Source: Melastoma dodecandrum
Taxonomy: Eukaryota; Streptophyta; Magnoliopsida; Myrtales; Melastomataceae
NCBI GenBank assembly: GCA_029817715.1
Contig: JARUPY010000271.1
Location: 1,426,001 to 1,490,000 of the forward strand
Direction: 5' to 3'
Length of the DNA stretch: 64,000 nucleotides
Shown: piece after piece, positions 23,542 to 36,625 of the stretch
Layout of the letters: each line of letters starts with the position of its first letter
Numbering within the stretch: position 1 is the first letter of the stretch
The notes under the pieces: generated by a model
Told to the model about the DNA's origin: nothing
Databases searched by the model: none
Seen by the model: only the letters and a program-made list of their open reading frames with translations
Position numbers and translations under genes: made by a program

Positions 23542-24121
23542 CCAAAACGTCAGTCTTACACTGGGAGGCTGTTGGGGTGGAGAATTGATGGCCATGTGAT
23601 CCTCTCCAAGAGACAGCACCGGAAATCTGCACCTTTTTAATCTTTTAGTTTTTTTTGTGTTATAAGATCTGGAAAATATACTATTGTAATCCTTATAAGC
23701 GGGAACCCTTTTTAATTTATCCAGAACTTCTTTCAGCCTTTGTTGGTTCCAATGCCATTGAGTGGCTTTTCTCAAAAAAGTGTAAAAAATTTCACAGCAT
23801 TTCTAACATGTGCAGAGGCTCATTCCATCTAATGTGGAATAGAGGGTAGAGCTGAGGTGGTGTTTTCATTTGGGACTAAACCCGACATAAAGGAATTACA
23901 GTAAAATATAATACAACTGAACCATGAAGATGAGATGCTACAATGGCCAACTCTTTACTGCTCCTGATTCACGGACCCGGTAAATAGTTGCTATAGAGGG
24001 ATCAGTAACCTAATCTACACCCACACACTTCCAGCAATCGGCAGCTGAGGGTTGACATTCTGCATTCTTGTGACTAACCGGGGAAATGTCATGTATTTCT
24101 GCAGGAAACATAAAATGCATC

Positions 24122-25484
24122 TCATCTCACAGTAGAGTAAGAAATGAATTCCCTCGATGTAAACTGAAAGGGCTGATGAGGAATCGGGTTCCTGCATTGA
24201 AGAGAGATTCACAGAGAAAAATGAGGATATTATTGAAGTTTGAAGCCCAAGAAGGAGATAGTCCTGCATCTCCAGCTTGCAATTACAATGCATCTATGTT
24301 ATGTTCATAAGGTGGGATTATACTCACGGTCGTGGCCCATAAACTTTGATCTGTCGTATATGGGTATCTCTTCCATTTAGGTGGTTTGATAGCACAAGAA
24401 GTTGCAGCATGAACGCGTTGACAAAAGTTTCCCTACGCAATAGATAATTAGTGAGTAACTCATCATAATAATTCTCCTTTGGTAGAAAATTCAGTGTCCA
24501 GATACTCAGATCAAGGATAATCCTGCACAACAGTCAAGTCTATAATCCACTACACATGTACCATTCCTAACAAATATTGTCCACAACATACCTAGAGTAA
24601 GGCAGATACAGGTGTGATGATAATAGAAGTTCAACATTTCACACACAAAATCAATGAATTTTGAAAGCAGCACAGTGATTGCAAACATATTTATCGAGGA
24701 GATCATTCAACCGGGCGCTAAGAGGAACAACAATTGCAGGGTATAAATTTCTAGAGTTGATAACAGATCAACAAGAGAAGCCATAATACCTAGGATCATT
24801 CCCGGAGAGGGAAATATAAACCCATCCATTGGGCTTGGGAAGTTCCATGGTCTTTATCTCCTGATAAACAAGACACACAACCCCAGCTCAATCTCACGCA
24901 ACAACACCCACCCGGAAACCAAAAGTAACTCCATAACCCAATCCATCAAACCTTCAAGTTGTGAAACCCATCTCCAGCCCTGACAGAAACCTTACTCGGC
25001 GTGTAGCTTTCATCAAGTTTGTAATCCAGATACAAAGCGACCAACTTCTCATCCCCCAAAACAGAAAAGCAACAAACACACAAGAGAAAACCCCAAAATC
25101 AGCACGACAAAGAATCCCCAAAAGGACCCAACTTTCCAACACAGATGGACGAAAACCCAGGTGGGCATGCCTGCAATTTAACTTTCTTCTGGAACTGCAC
25201 GTTGACCAAGAGCGGCTGCCCACCGTCCGACCTTACAGAATCAGCCGGGCCTTAACAGGAATCGACAATAAAAATTTCGAAATGGGGCAGACTGAGGGTA
25301 GTTTAATCAATATATACTGCCAGTACGTGCCGAGGTTGTCATCGCGGAGGGATGAGACGCCATTTCCGACCTTGCAAGAACTGACGCTCCAGACGGCCTT
25401 CTTGCCCAATTCGACGAGTTCGTCGTCGTCGACGGACAAGATGGTTCTCCCTTCTTCCTCTCCTTCCGATGATTCTATAGCCAT
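24122..25484 (-). CDS. APC10: Anaphase-promoting complex subunit 10 (DOC1)
   Basis: The DOC-domain subunit of the APC/C ubiquitin ligase helps bind the degrons (D-box) of cyclins and securin together with CDC20/CDH1 co-activators. Six exons, 25484-25318, 25231-25171, 25044-24952, 24860-24790, 24432-24328 and 24191-24122, give 188 residues, close to the usual length. Signatures are [62 protein letters not shown] and [21 protein letters not shown] chose the start at 25484 ([12 protein letters not shown]), which matches the remembered plant N-terminus; an upstream in-frame ATG at 25517 is possible. Intron 2 begins CAG/GCATGC, a GC donor. The 3' end faces the Tubby gene about 580 bp away. Confidence 0.95.
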
Positions 25485-25517
25485 TTTTTGCCCACGGGTG
25501 GTGGTGGGGGGAGCCAA

Positions 25518-26861
25518 GGAAAAGGAATTTAAATTATTAAAACATAAAGGAGGCCAGGGAGAAGAAAATTAATCAAAAATGGGAAAAGGCGCGAGAAATA
25601 ATTTTTCACGGGTTGTTAAACATGATTAGCAAAGAATTCGATATTTCTAATAACAATATTTCAAGTAATTAGAAATAATAAATACGCGAGAAAAAGGCTT
25701 AAACTTTATACCATATGATTGAGGTCTATTCATTCTAACCATGGTCATGAATATGGAACATCCTAATTATTAAAACCAATATATATATATATATATGCAT
25801 ATCAGTTTTGCTTTTAAGACATGACCTTAATTAACAGTAATGACATCGATTTTTCGTATGATAACTCGTTAATTTTTTTATCCGTTTTGTTACATGAAGA
25901 AAAAAAAATAAACCAACTTATATTTTTCTTATCATCCTTTTTGTCGGTGGGGCTTCTGGGAATAATTTTATCACTAGTAAAAAAAAAAGAGAGACTTGAA
26001 GATGGGAAAAGCTGAGGTTTTCCCGGGAGATGTGGTATTCCATCGAAGATGTCAAGGCAAAGGATCTCTCCTTTTGCAGGGGGGATTTGGTTCCCTTACG
26101 ATGAGAGGGGTAGAAAAAGGAAAGCAAAAGGAGAACAGCAAAGAGATATAGATCTATCTTTTCATCCTCAGATTCCATTCCTACTAGCAGCAGAGTAGTT
26201 GTCATGCTCGATGAGAAATAAATGGTCACATCCAACTTTATATCTTCATTTGGAATGGGAAAGCTAGGTGCTGTTACAAGTCCCCTTGCCCCCCTTTCTT
26301 ATTCATTGCATGGATTGTTGCTTGTTTGTGCTTGAAAGACTGTCTGTATTGTTCCCATTCGAACTGAGTCATACTTGTTTCATCATAAGCCCTTGTTCTA
26401 CATCAAGAACTGAAAGTTGTATAGCCGAGAAGAAGCTTTAAAAATATATCATTCGGGATCGATAAGATTAAGAATCGTTTGAGAAGGACGAATGAGGAGA
26501 AATGGACATCGCTTCCATCACTTTCACTGCTTTTCCCTTCTTAGCTTGATTGCCTAATTATTGTTGCGGAAGGGATAAAAAAGCATGCCTGGGTTCAATT
26601 CTATTCCTTTCTTTTCCAGAAAAATCATACTTTTATGGTATATTCCTTTCAAACTTTCGATATAATCGAATCTCACGGATAATAATCAATTATTCATAAC
26701 TTTAATAATAATGCTAATATTAAATTTTAACGAGTTAAACATGTCAGCTTATAACATATTTATTAAATAATTTATTTTTCATAGGTTCGCTACGAGAAAT
26801 ATATACTCATAAATAGCCAGGGAGAACTCAATTCTATCGACATCGCAGCTCATTCATTACA
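25518..26861. other. Divergent promoter region between APC10 and the RADIALIS-like gene
   Basis: AT-rich and non-coding. It holds an (AT)n run at about 25778-25796 and poly-A/T tracts. A TATA-like ATAAATAG occurs at about 26809-26816 ahead of the RADIALIS-like start. Confidence 0.45.
26806..26818 (+). promoter_or_regulatory. TATA-like box of the RADIALIS-like gene
   Basis: CTCATAAATAGCC lies about 45-55 bases upstream of the ATG at 26862, leaving room for a short leader. Position and sequence only; no start-site evidence. Confidence 0.35.
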
Positions 26862-27110
26862 ATGGCATCGGAGTCGCTCAATTTGAGCTCCTCATGGACG
26901 CTTAAGCAGGACAAGTCATTCGAGAGGGCGCTTGCCAAGTACGACAAGGACACCCCAGACCGATGGCAGAAGATCGCCAAGGCTGTTGGAGGGAAGTCCG
27001 CCGAGGAGGTCAAAAGGCACTACGATGTACTCGTCGAGGATCTAAACCACATCGAGTCCGGCAAGGTTCCTCTCCCTGATTACAAGCCCCCCAGCAGAAA
27101 CAATACTTGA
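26862..27110 (+). CDS. RADIALIS-like single-repeat MYB/SANT protein
   Basis: A protein of 82 residues that is almost entirely one SANT/MYB-I domain (about residues 9-64): [40 protein letters not shown] and [17 protein letters not shown]. The C-terminal PLPDYK tail is typical of the RADIALIS/RSM group. Such small proteins act in the nucleus or cytoplasm by competing with DIV-type MYBs for partner proteins (known from snapdragon RADIALIS). The stop codon is followed by GACAAG/GTAACC, so a 3' UTR intron is likely, as in several relatives. Start and stop are unambiguous; which paralogue it is cannot be told. Confidence 0.93.
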   Translation: MASESLNLSSSWTLKQDKSFERALAKYDKDTPDRWQKIAKAVGGKSAEEVKRHYDVLVEDLNHIESGKVPLPDYKPPSRNNT

Positions 27111-28213
27111 GACAAGGTAACCTTTGAATACCCTATAACTCATATTGTTCGAGTGGAATTCCAAAGTGCCTCTACTAGAACATGTTAGAACTTGTGATTT
27201 GGACACATGATTTGTATGACTAAGCAATGTTTTTTTTTTGTTTGCTAATGATTTAATTTGTGCTTTTAACTTCATTATTAACTCGCCAGCGTTACTCGCC
27301 CCAAATAAACTTTTTCTATAAAGTTGACGGATCTTATTCGTGGGGCCATGCTTTTGCATGCAAATGCACGGACCAGTTCGGAGGAAATCACTTAGCCTTG
27401 TCAAAGGAATCCTGAGATATCTCTATATATGTAATGTAGTTCCTTAATCATATATGACTTGCCATACCTTCCTTAATTACCACCAACTAATACGACATGC
27501 ACACATCCGTATTGCATGTGAGGATATGGACAAAATCAAATCTCGCTCATCCTCTGCGACGACAGATTGTTCTTTTGCATATAGACTAATGCCTGGTTCT
27601 TTCTTTTCAATTTCCCCATCTGGAAGTTTGTCTCGATTCCAACCCTTCTTACAGCTTTCCCATGACACTGATTCCTTTTTTGTCTCAATTTTTTGTTGTT
27701 GTCCTATTTGATCAGGTCAGGGAGGGACCTCTCTGTTTGAAACGCTCTGATGGATGGATAAGGGGCCGAAAGAACTTGTTGTAGCCTGGCCAGACACTAC
27801 AATCTTGGGAAGGCAGTATAATACGTAACCACTATATGATGGGGCCAGGCCAGACATGGCATCACCTATGAGTGTCGAGTTAATCGCACCATGTTTTCGA
27901 TGCATATTATCTGTTACTATTTACCTACTTTCGGAAAAATTTCGGAACGACGATCACTGGTCGTATATAATCTGAAACCGTGCGACAACACGGGCAGAAG
28001 TTTACCGCGTATTATATCAATCATGCGAATTAGTTATTTCCCAATACCAATCTCATTACAGCCCATACCCCAGGCCCAATAACCGGCCCATCTAAGGCCC
28101 AATATATCGACTGAACCGGGCCCACTGCTCCCTGTCGCTCGACGTGCCGCCACGTTTGTTGAATCTCTTCTCAACGGTTTTCTCCTTCCCACTTTCGCCG
28201 TTGTGATCTGACG
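27111..28213. other. Intergenic, no supported gene
   Basis: Contains the 3' UTR side of the RADIALIS-like gene and AT-rich sequence. I recognise no domain in any frame. Confidence 0.4.
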
Positions 28214-28447
28214 ATGCCTCCCCAAAACTCCCATCACGCGAACAAAACCCCAACGACAGAGGCGTACGATCATAACGGAGGAAGAGGAGGAAGGCCTACC
28301 GTCAGCCGGCTGTCGTGTTGCTGGCAGTTGTGGAGGTCGTCCGCAGATGATCGGGCGGCCCTCCGGGAGTTGTGGCCCGATCTTCCGCGGTATAAGTTGA
28401 ACGAGAATACGCTTCTTCGACTTTCTTTGCTATACTCGTTTCTTTAG
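28214..28447 (+). CDS. Possible first exon or short protein, unrecognised
   Basis: A 77-codon frame follows a leader-like CT-rich stretch. It starts MPPQNSHHANKTPTTEAYDH, has a Gly/Arg patch (NGGRGGRP), then SCCWQLWRSSADDRAALREL. A possible donor CCGCG/GTATAA lies at about 28388-28395, so only the first 60 codons may be used. I do not recognise the family. It could equally be the start of the decayed gene that seems to follow. Confidence 0.25.
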   Translation: MPPQNSHHANKTPTTEAYDHNGGRGGRPTVSRLSCCWQLWRSSADDRAALRELWPDLPRYKLNENTLLRLSLLYSFL

Positions 28448-28899
28448 AGTGCGGTGATGCTTTTCCGACTCTGTGAGGGAGGCTGCCGAGGACGGGAGGG
28501 GCAGTCGCAGTGCGACACCATTTGTTTTTCCGTGCCTTGGACGTGAGGCTCTCTTCTAGTAGACGCAATGTGTTGTAATTATCCTTTACGCACCTGGATT
28601 TCGCAATGTTATGTTGTTAGTCATTCTGTGATTATGTCGGCTGTTGCCGCGGGGCTTTCCTATGACTTGATTACTGTGAGCTGACGGCGAAGCTCCACTG
28701 ATTATATTGTAGCGCAAGGTGCCACAGGAATTTAGTTCATAAAGCTGGAGGTGATGCCTCAACAAACCTACAGACAAATTGAATTTGGCTGATGCATCTG
28801 GTTAGATTTATCTTTCTCTTAGAAGAATTTACATCTTGTACATGTAGCATTTTGTAAGTCTATGGTCAGATATACCTAAAACTAGTGGTTTGCATTGTT

Positions 28900-30065
28900 G
28901 TGTGCTGCTACTTAAGTCCCTATTAAAGAGACCTCTCAAAAGGGGCGACCCTTCATCTTGGACGGTTATGCCACACTTTGGTACACCGTGTACTTGTTGC
29001 GTGGCAGAGTTTTGGACCATTGTGTAAGAAGATTTTGTCATGTGTTCGTTCCTCTGCAGAATTGCTTATGGAAAAGTTTGATGACAGTATCCAGTGTACA
29101 ACTACTGGTTTTATCACTGCAAGGGAATTTACATCTTACTGCCCGGCAGTAAATGGTACTTCACTCTCTTGGTTCCTAATGTTTTTTGCTTGATACATCC
29201 AAGTATGAACCAGAGAAGCTCGTGAGAGGGTTGATCGAACTGAAATAATGACTTTGGAAGGATCTGGTGAGGAGAATGACTCGCATTAGGAGGCCATGAG
29301 ATATGGAAAAGGAAGGGCAGGGAAAGCTTATGGTGTAGATGAGAAAAAACTTACCATTGACAGATGTGGCTGCTGATAAAGTGGGTGATTAAGGAAGCTG
29401 GGCATTAACAGAGCTGATCAAACTGGAAGTATGCTTTCAGACAGTTGGTGATGCTAAGGACTTGCTTTAGGAGACCACAGAATATAGAAAACAGAAAGCA
29501 GGAGATGCTTATCATGCAACCTAAAGAAAAACGTCGCATGACAACAAATATGGCTGATGAAAAACTTGGTGTAGTGAGATATATGGGATTGCTGAGGAGA
29601 ACTAAGGCTCACACTGCAGAGAATGCTGCTGCAAAGGGCTAGTAGAGCTAAGGATAAGATATTGAGGGCAGTGATGTGTGGATTCAACAAGGGAAGAAAT
29701 GCCTGCGATATACAACAGAGGCTTGAATATGGCTTTAGAAGAGACAAGATATGCTGAGAAAAAATTAAAGGGGCTATCAAATGTGGTATGGAGAAAGCGA
29801 TTGTGATGCATACAGCGAGGCAGAAGAACACTATTATAGCGTCAAATATGGCTTTTGATAAATCCAGTCATGCCCAGAAAAGGTGGGAAGGCCAGTGGAG
29901 TATGGAAACAGCAAAGTAACAGATACATAGATTGATGCTTTCAAGAGAATCATACCAGGTCGCCAAAGAGAGAGCTTCTATAGCAACAGTTAACCATGGA
30001 TCAAAGATGAGGATGAATACCTCGGTGCTGTAGCCAGCCATTTTAAGGCTGCTGCAAATGGGCAG
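28900..30065 (+). pseudogene. Possible decayed gene, faintly LEA-like, purine-rich
   Basis: The plus strand is strongly purine-rich and contains short frames rich in Lys, Ala, Glu and Thr, such as AGDAYHA, NMADEKLG and HTAENAAAKG, broken by frequent stops and frame changes. One segment near 29280-29390 resembles another near 29465-29570 (GGAGRCCA... then AAAGCTTATG/AGATGCTTATC). This pattern recalls 11-residue repeats of group-3 LEA proteins, but no intact repeat register is seen. Low confidence; it may be anonymous DNA. Confidence 0.25.
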
Positions 30066-32700
30066 GTACCTTTTTATTTAGAAATTACTTATTCCTTGAG
30101 TTGTTTTTTGCCAATGAATCTTATTTCAATTTATTTTTCTCTTAGAATAAGAGTTCTGATTGGAGTGTTGCAGTTTAGTTGTGTTGTATAGATTAGACAG
30201 AGTTCTAGTCTTTTTAAACAAGTTTCGAGAAAAGCCCCCTGGCTTACATCTCCATGCCCAGGCTCTCTTTCAGAGGCCCCACGTAATGTATTTTGCATGG
30301 TTGATATCTTTCTGAACTCCAAGTGTAAGCTGATGAGTTAGAGATTAACCTTTTATGCTATTTGTCTATGATTGAAGTGTAATGAATTTACTCTTAAGGT
30401 CATAATAACAAGCATGCATGAAGAAGCATGCTTAGAGTTTCTCCGAAAGGAATGTCGTCTGTACTTCTAGATTACTTTTCTCATGTCCAGAATTGACGAA
30501 ATTATTTGGAGATATCACTCACGATAGATTACAACAGTAGTATAGCTAGCAGAGGGTATGCCAAGCGAAATTATTTTTCATGAGCATATCAAATTGCTTA
30601 GTCAATGCTAACGTTTCTAATTAATAGTGGTCAAGGGCGCCACCACATACACTCCTTATACCGCACCGCCCCGGGCAAGGGCACCACCGCAGATGATACC
30701 TGTCAAGGAAGTGGTTGTAGCGGGTTCTCCTTATTTGCCACCCCCAATGACCTGAAGCTCGCGAAACTTGTGGACACAGGAGGTGTGGATGCAACTGGTA
30801 GAGAATCAGGGTGAGATTCTGGTTTCTCCATTCTGTGTTTGCCTGATTGACTGAGTAAATCGATCTCATGCTGTTGCTGGTGATCAAAAGCTCTGGTGAC
30901 TCCCCTTGAGTCTCTCAAGGTGGGGAACTGTTGATGGAGGAGAATGCTGCTTGGAAGGTGATTCTTTATTTGGAGGGTTTTATTTGGAACTGGGCATCTC
31001 TTACCCTGTTCTTCACCTCCTCTCCCTGGAAGAAGAAGAAGAAGAAGGAGGAGGAGGTCGTCAACAAGAGAAAAGTGCACGTCTAAAACTAAGATGCTTC
31101 TGTTTGTTCAGCATCACGCATGACACGTGTCATCGATCAGTATACACTAACGATGAAAATCGAACGAAGCTCGGAACTGAACTGAATTTATCCATATCAA
31201 ACAGTAAACAAATGTTAATTGGCCACCGTGATTCCTGCGCCTATATAACATTGTTCGGCTCGTGAAATGATTTGAACAGGGATCAAAATCAGAATGGAAT
31301 GACTTGGGCCTCACGAATTAACTGGGTCTGTCGGTCCCCCGGGAAACAAAGAGAATAAAAAGTCGTTTCGCCTTGTGGTTCCTTTCCTAAGATGGAATGG
31401 CCCAATTCATAGGCCATATTTAGGCCCAACTAACATGCCCAATTATTAGGCCCATAATAATGTTATCGTTCACGTCACCAGTCGGCGGCGTCCGTTCTAA
31501 CTTAGAAGCCTGGGGGAACAAAAATTGGCTAGAGTCAACTTTTCAATCACGTGCATCAATTTTGTCACAGTTTTTCCGAATGCCCTATCCTAAATTCAAA
31601 GGGTTAGATCAAAGATTAGACGGATGGAAAATTTTAGGGGCAGCTAAATATTAGGTGATCAGTCTCTGTCGAGGATGGAGTTGTTTGTAGAAATGATATA
31701 AACAACTTATTATCGCAGATCATGTGTAATAACGAGATGATACTGCTTTTAGATTATCTGTGGCATCTTCGAATCGTCAGTCCTAAATTAATTTATAACG
31801 TTTGCCCGGTAATGTCCCAGTGGTGTCGATTCGATTCCAGTAATATGATAATACTAAAACTCTGGGTCTGGGAAATTATTATTAAAAGGAGAGGGCAAAA
31901 AGGGAATTAAAAGAAATCATAATGGCTTGTAATAAAACGAGTATGTTTTTTAAGTACCAAAATAATTCGTTTGTTTAAGTCACAAAAAGTTTTAAATTTT
32001 CTTACTAAAAATAACGAGTTAATTTTGAAATTCCAAAAGCATGTCTGGAGTTATTGATGTAAATTCGTCAAAAATTAGCTCTCAGATTTTTCTTTTCGTT
32101 TAAATTCCTCAGAAGATTTCGTTTGAAAACTACACGATCTAATAAATTAATCGACCAAATGTAATGAAATGATGGATGCTTGTTGATGTCGACCACTTGA
32201 GATGATATGGGGAAATGATACTGCTTTTTCTTATCATTCACGAGGAGACACTGATTAATGCTTATAGGAAGGAAGAAAATAGAAAAATAAATAAATCACC
32301 ATCTACTCATAGGAAGGAAGAACATAGAAAGAAATAAAAATCACCACCTTAACCCTAACGCAACACCCTCTTCAATTATTGAAGAAGATTAAAACACAAT
32401 CATCCATCCCTCAACATTGGTCAATTCATCCTTTAACATAGCCAATGATGCATTAACTAATGGATCATATTATTGACACCAAAACCTTCTTCTTTGTTTA
32501 CCTTAAAAAACAAGCGGGAAAAAGTCAAGTAAATATATATATATGGAGGACAAGCAATAATGACGTCACAAATGCTTGTCCTCGTCATTGCGGGTTGTTG
32601 CTTTTTGTTTTTAGGGGGGAGGGTGTCTCATTCGCCTTTTTTTAAGCGTCGACTCCCCTCGCCAGCCGTGCCTGCCTCTCCCGGGACGCATTTGCAAGGC
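30066..32700. other. Intergenic, no supported gene
   Basis: 30600-31090 has higher coding-like composition on both strands (a GAAGAAGAAGAAG run at 31027-31048, and a leucine-rich minus frame), but I recognise no protein. 31300-32560 is AT-rich and gene-free. Confidence 0.35.
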
Positions 32701-32765
32701 CAAGGACGGAGAAAGGTGGGCGCGGCGGCGGCTGCGGGCGAGACAGGGGGGGGAGGATCGTGATC

Positions 32766-35700
32766 ATGAGTCGATTGGAGGTGGCGGAGGAGAATGAGGA
32801 CCTCCGGAAGCCGTTCCTGCACACCGGTAGCTGGTACAAGATGGGATCGAGGCAGTCGAGCCTCATGGGAATGACTTCCTCCGCCCAGATCCTCCGCGAC
32901 AGCTCCGTCTCCGTCGTCTTCTGCGTCCTCGTTGTCGCCTTGGGCCCCATCCAGTTCGGCTTCACCGTAATCTTCTTCCATGATCAGAACTCTGTTTGTA
33001 TTAGGCTCTCAGTTCCGTCGCTTTGTTGTCATCTCAGCCACTGTGTTGGCTCGCTGCCTATAGTTTAACTCTCGGAGTGCACTGTGTTGTCGCCTTGGCC
33101 ATGATATGTGGTTGTTTTCTGGAATAGCAGGATGATATTGCATCGCCATGGCCCGTGTGAGGTGGTGATCCGTGTTGATTTTTTCGATGAAGGTTTTCAA
33201 ATAGGAGATCAGCGGATAATTTTGAAATCATTCTTCTTAGGATTAGTGGTACATTTATTACTTTATTGTCATCGTGCGTGCTTCCGAGATTCCTTTAAGC
33301 CTGCCATTTGATGTTCTGGCCTTAAATTGTGGTCTGGTTTTCATTAATGGTCGGTCATTTGGAGTAATTATTTGTTGTGTTCCTTCTCAGTGTGGATATT
33401 CGTCTCCGACGGAAAGCGGCATCATCAGTGATCTTGGCCTTAGCCTGTCCCAGGTATGTCTCAATTGTCTCTGTTGCTTGGACCACTCTCCATTTGATTT
33501 TTTATTTTCCCACCTATCAGTTTGGTTTTGGATGTGTTATTGATTTAACATGATTTTTCTGGTGAATTTTCTGAACAGTATTCTATCTTTGGCTCATTAG
33601 CAAATGTTGGAGCTATGCTCGGAGCAATTGCAAGTGGTCAGATTGCTGAGTACATTGGACGAAAAGGGGTAAGATATGTGCTGGAACTTCTTTCCTTGGA
33701 AAACACGTTTCTTTTTTTTCTGTGGCTTAAAAATAAAAGAATTTGTGACGAAGCTTCAGAGTTTACCTTTTGGTTTTGCTTCATGGCATCTCTACACTCA
33801 ATGTTATGAAGAGTCTGTTTGTTTTCTCAATCATGTAAATAAAGTTGTTGGAGACCTTTTGTTGCTAATCGAATTCCTGTTGGATAGCAACATGCTTAGC
33901 TTTGTGGATTATGGTGCCGTGTCTCCTTTTTTCTTATGCCTTTTCATCTAAGCTACTCCTCCAACATATCTTTTTTTTTTATTATGGTGCAGTCATTGAT
34001 GATTGCTGCAATACCCAATGTTATTGGTTGGGTCGTGATAGCAATTGCCAATGTAAGTGTGAAGTCAACATCTTCCCATGCTTGGGGTTTGCATAACACA
34101 ATTGAAATTTAGTATCGGGACTGTTTTCGTAGGAAGCGTCATTCTTATACATGGGGAGACTGCTTGGAGGATTTGGTGTTGGTGTGATCTCGTACACGGT
34201 AAATGTTCTGAACATTTGATGACACTTCTCATTGATACGATTGACTGATGGTGGATCTCATCAGTGCATTTCATATCAAACATTTTCAGGTGCCTGTATA
34301 TATTGCCGAGATAGCACCGCAGAATCTGAGAGGAAGCCTGGGAGCTGTTAATCAGGTTTTCAAGTAATTTCATGTTCCATTGTTAATTCATTTGGCATTT
34401 AAATTACCTTTCTACTTCATCTGTCAGATAATAAGAAGTGCATTATGGTTATTGTTTTGGTAGCTATCGGTAACAATTGGGATGATGCTGGCTTATCTTT
34501 TTGGAGTATTTGTCCAGTGGAGAATGCTTGCGGTCATTGGTGAGACACTTCCCTGTTTTGGTTGAATGAATGTTTGCACTTCTAAAAGCATTACTTAAGC
34601 AGGACACATCATATTGAATCGAAGCTTACTTTTTCTTGTTTTTACCGATTCACTGTCAGTTTATGTATCATTAAATTGTTCACCTTGTTCTGCAGGAGCT
34701 TTGCCTTGCTTGCTACTGATTCCGGGGTTGTTCTTCATTCCAGAGTCTCCTAGGTGGCTGGTATAATATTGTCCACTTATGTTATTAGTTTGAAAAAATG
34801 CATCCTTTTGGATTTCTTATCAGTGTAATTTTTATTAGGTATCTCATGTAACAAGATCCCTAACTGTAGCTGGAACAATTGCAGGCCAAGATGGGACTTA
34901 CAGAAGATTTCGAGGCCTCATTGCAGGTTCTTCGAGGATTTGAGACCGATATATCTGTGGAAGTGAATGACATCAAGGTAGTGAAAATATCCACATGCAT
35001 TTCATCCTCATACAATTTTTATACCACTTTCACCTCCTTAATGTGCTGTTGATGACTTGAAAATTTTATGTCTACAGAGTTCTGTTGCACCAACCACCAA
35101 GCGGAAAACAATCAGCATTGCTCAGCTCAGGCGGAAGAGATACTGGTTCCCTTTAATGGTAAATTGCATTCCCCTGGTTGAAATTTCTGTTTTCTTGTGT
35201 ATTGACCGACTAATTCTCGGTTGTCTTTGGTACAGGTCGGTATAGGACTCATGATGTTGCAGCAGCTCAGCGGGATCAATGGTGTTTTATTCTATTCCAC
35301 AACCATCTTTGAGGATGCAGGTTTGATTGTGGCTGCATTACCGTTGGGACTCTTTTTAGCTGCTTACAGTTTTGAATAACATTTCCGAATGAAGCAGGTG
35401 TTTCTTCGAGTAATGTTGCGACTTTAGGGGTGGGCGTCATCCAGGTACACTAGAATGGGCTCATGTTATTTCCTTTGGGTCTTTACCAGGTTAAAAGAGT
35501 AATGTCTAAGCAAGGATGATTTCTGTGTGTTCAAGGTTGTGGCTACAGCAGTCACCACTTGGCTCATGGATAGAGCTGGACGCAGGCTACTACTTATTGT
35601 TAGTTGCTAACCTTTTTCACACTGTTAATTTGAAAAAACTCGATATCTTATTCAAGGTGCTTTTGTAGATCTCGTCGTGGTCAAGCTTTATTAGTCTGGT

Positions 35701-36625
35701 TGTCGTGGCTATTGCGTTCTACGTTCAGGTCAGTCACAATTCATTCTGACTGTGATTTAAAAGGAAGTGAACTAATGAATAAACGTTTGCCTCTTTTGCT
35801 TACCTGTCTTGTTATCTCAAATGTTGTTATCTGCCAGAGTTACGTGTCCGAAGACTCGAGCTGGCATAGCACAATGGCAATCATGTCGCTTGTTGGGCTA
35901 GTGGTAAGATGCATATACTTTTTTATGGGCTTATTAATCTTTCTTTTTTTGTTTGAGTCGCTTCTTAAGCTCTGTCCGTTTTTAAAAAATCTCAATTGAA
36001 TGAGCTTCTCTCCATTCAGGCTTTTGTCGTCGCTTTCTCTCTGGGATTGGGCGCAATACCTTGGCTCATAATGGCGGAGGTAAACACACTTGAATCTTTT
36101 CCTGTTCTTTCCTTGTATTATTGATCGTTTCATTGCCATCTGATGTAATGAAGACTTCACATATTTCAACGAGTGGTATGCTGAAGTCGGTGGAAGTTCG
36201 AGCATTCAATTATATAACCTTCTGCGATGATTTGTATGGATCTGAAACGAACTATGGCTTGATGTATTTGTTCCTGATCTGATGGTCACCTTGCAGATCC
36301 TCCCTGTTAGCATCAAAGGCCTTGCAGGGAGTGTCGCGACCCTGTTGAACTGGCTGGTGTCTTTTGCCGTTACCATGACGGCAAACTTACTACTGAACTG
36401 GAGTTCCGGAGGTAAGGTTTTCTCCTGATAATAAACTAACCGTCAAGGCTTGGTCAAGGTAAAGCAATGTGATGTCTTCGCTGACCTTACATACTGGCAT
36501 TTTCTCCGACAGGGACATTCACGATATACGCAACTATGATGGGTCTGACTATAGCATTCGTGACGCTCTTCGTCCCCGAAACCAAGGGGAGAACCCTGGA
36601 GGAGATCCAGTCTTCTTTCAGATGA
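32766..36625 (+). CDS. ERD6-like sugar transporter (ERDL6 type, monosaccharide carrier)
   Basis: A major-facilitator sugar carrier; ERDL6-type members export glucose from the vacuole with protons. Eighteen exons join without a break to 489 residues: 32766-32966, 33391-33453, 33579-33668, 33993-34052, 34133-34198, 34290-34355, 34464-34539, 34696-34760, 34885-34977, 35078-35158, 35236-35320, 35398-35444, 35536-35598, 35669-35728, 35838-35903, 36020-36079, 36297-36411 and 36513-36625. Twelve hydrophobic segments are expected. Signatures are [68 protein letters not shown] and [11 protein letters not shown]. The cytosolic N-terminus [20 protein letters not shown] closely matches ERDL6 as remembered, including a Leu-based motif used for tonoplast sorting in this group. 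Vacuolar location is inferred from that. Confidence 0.95.
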
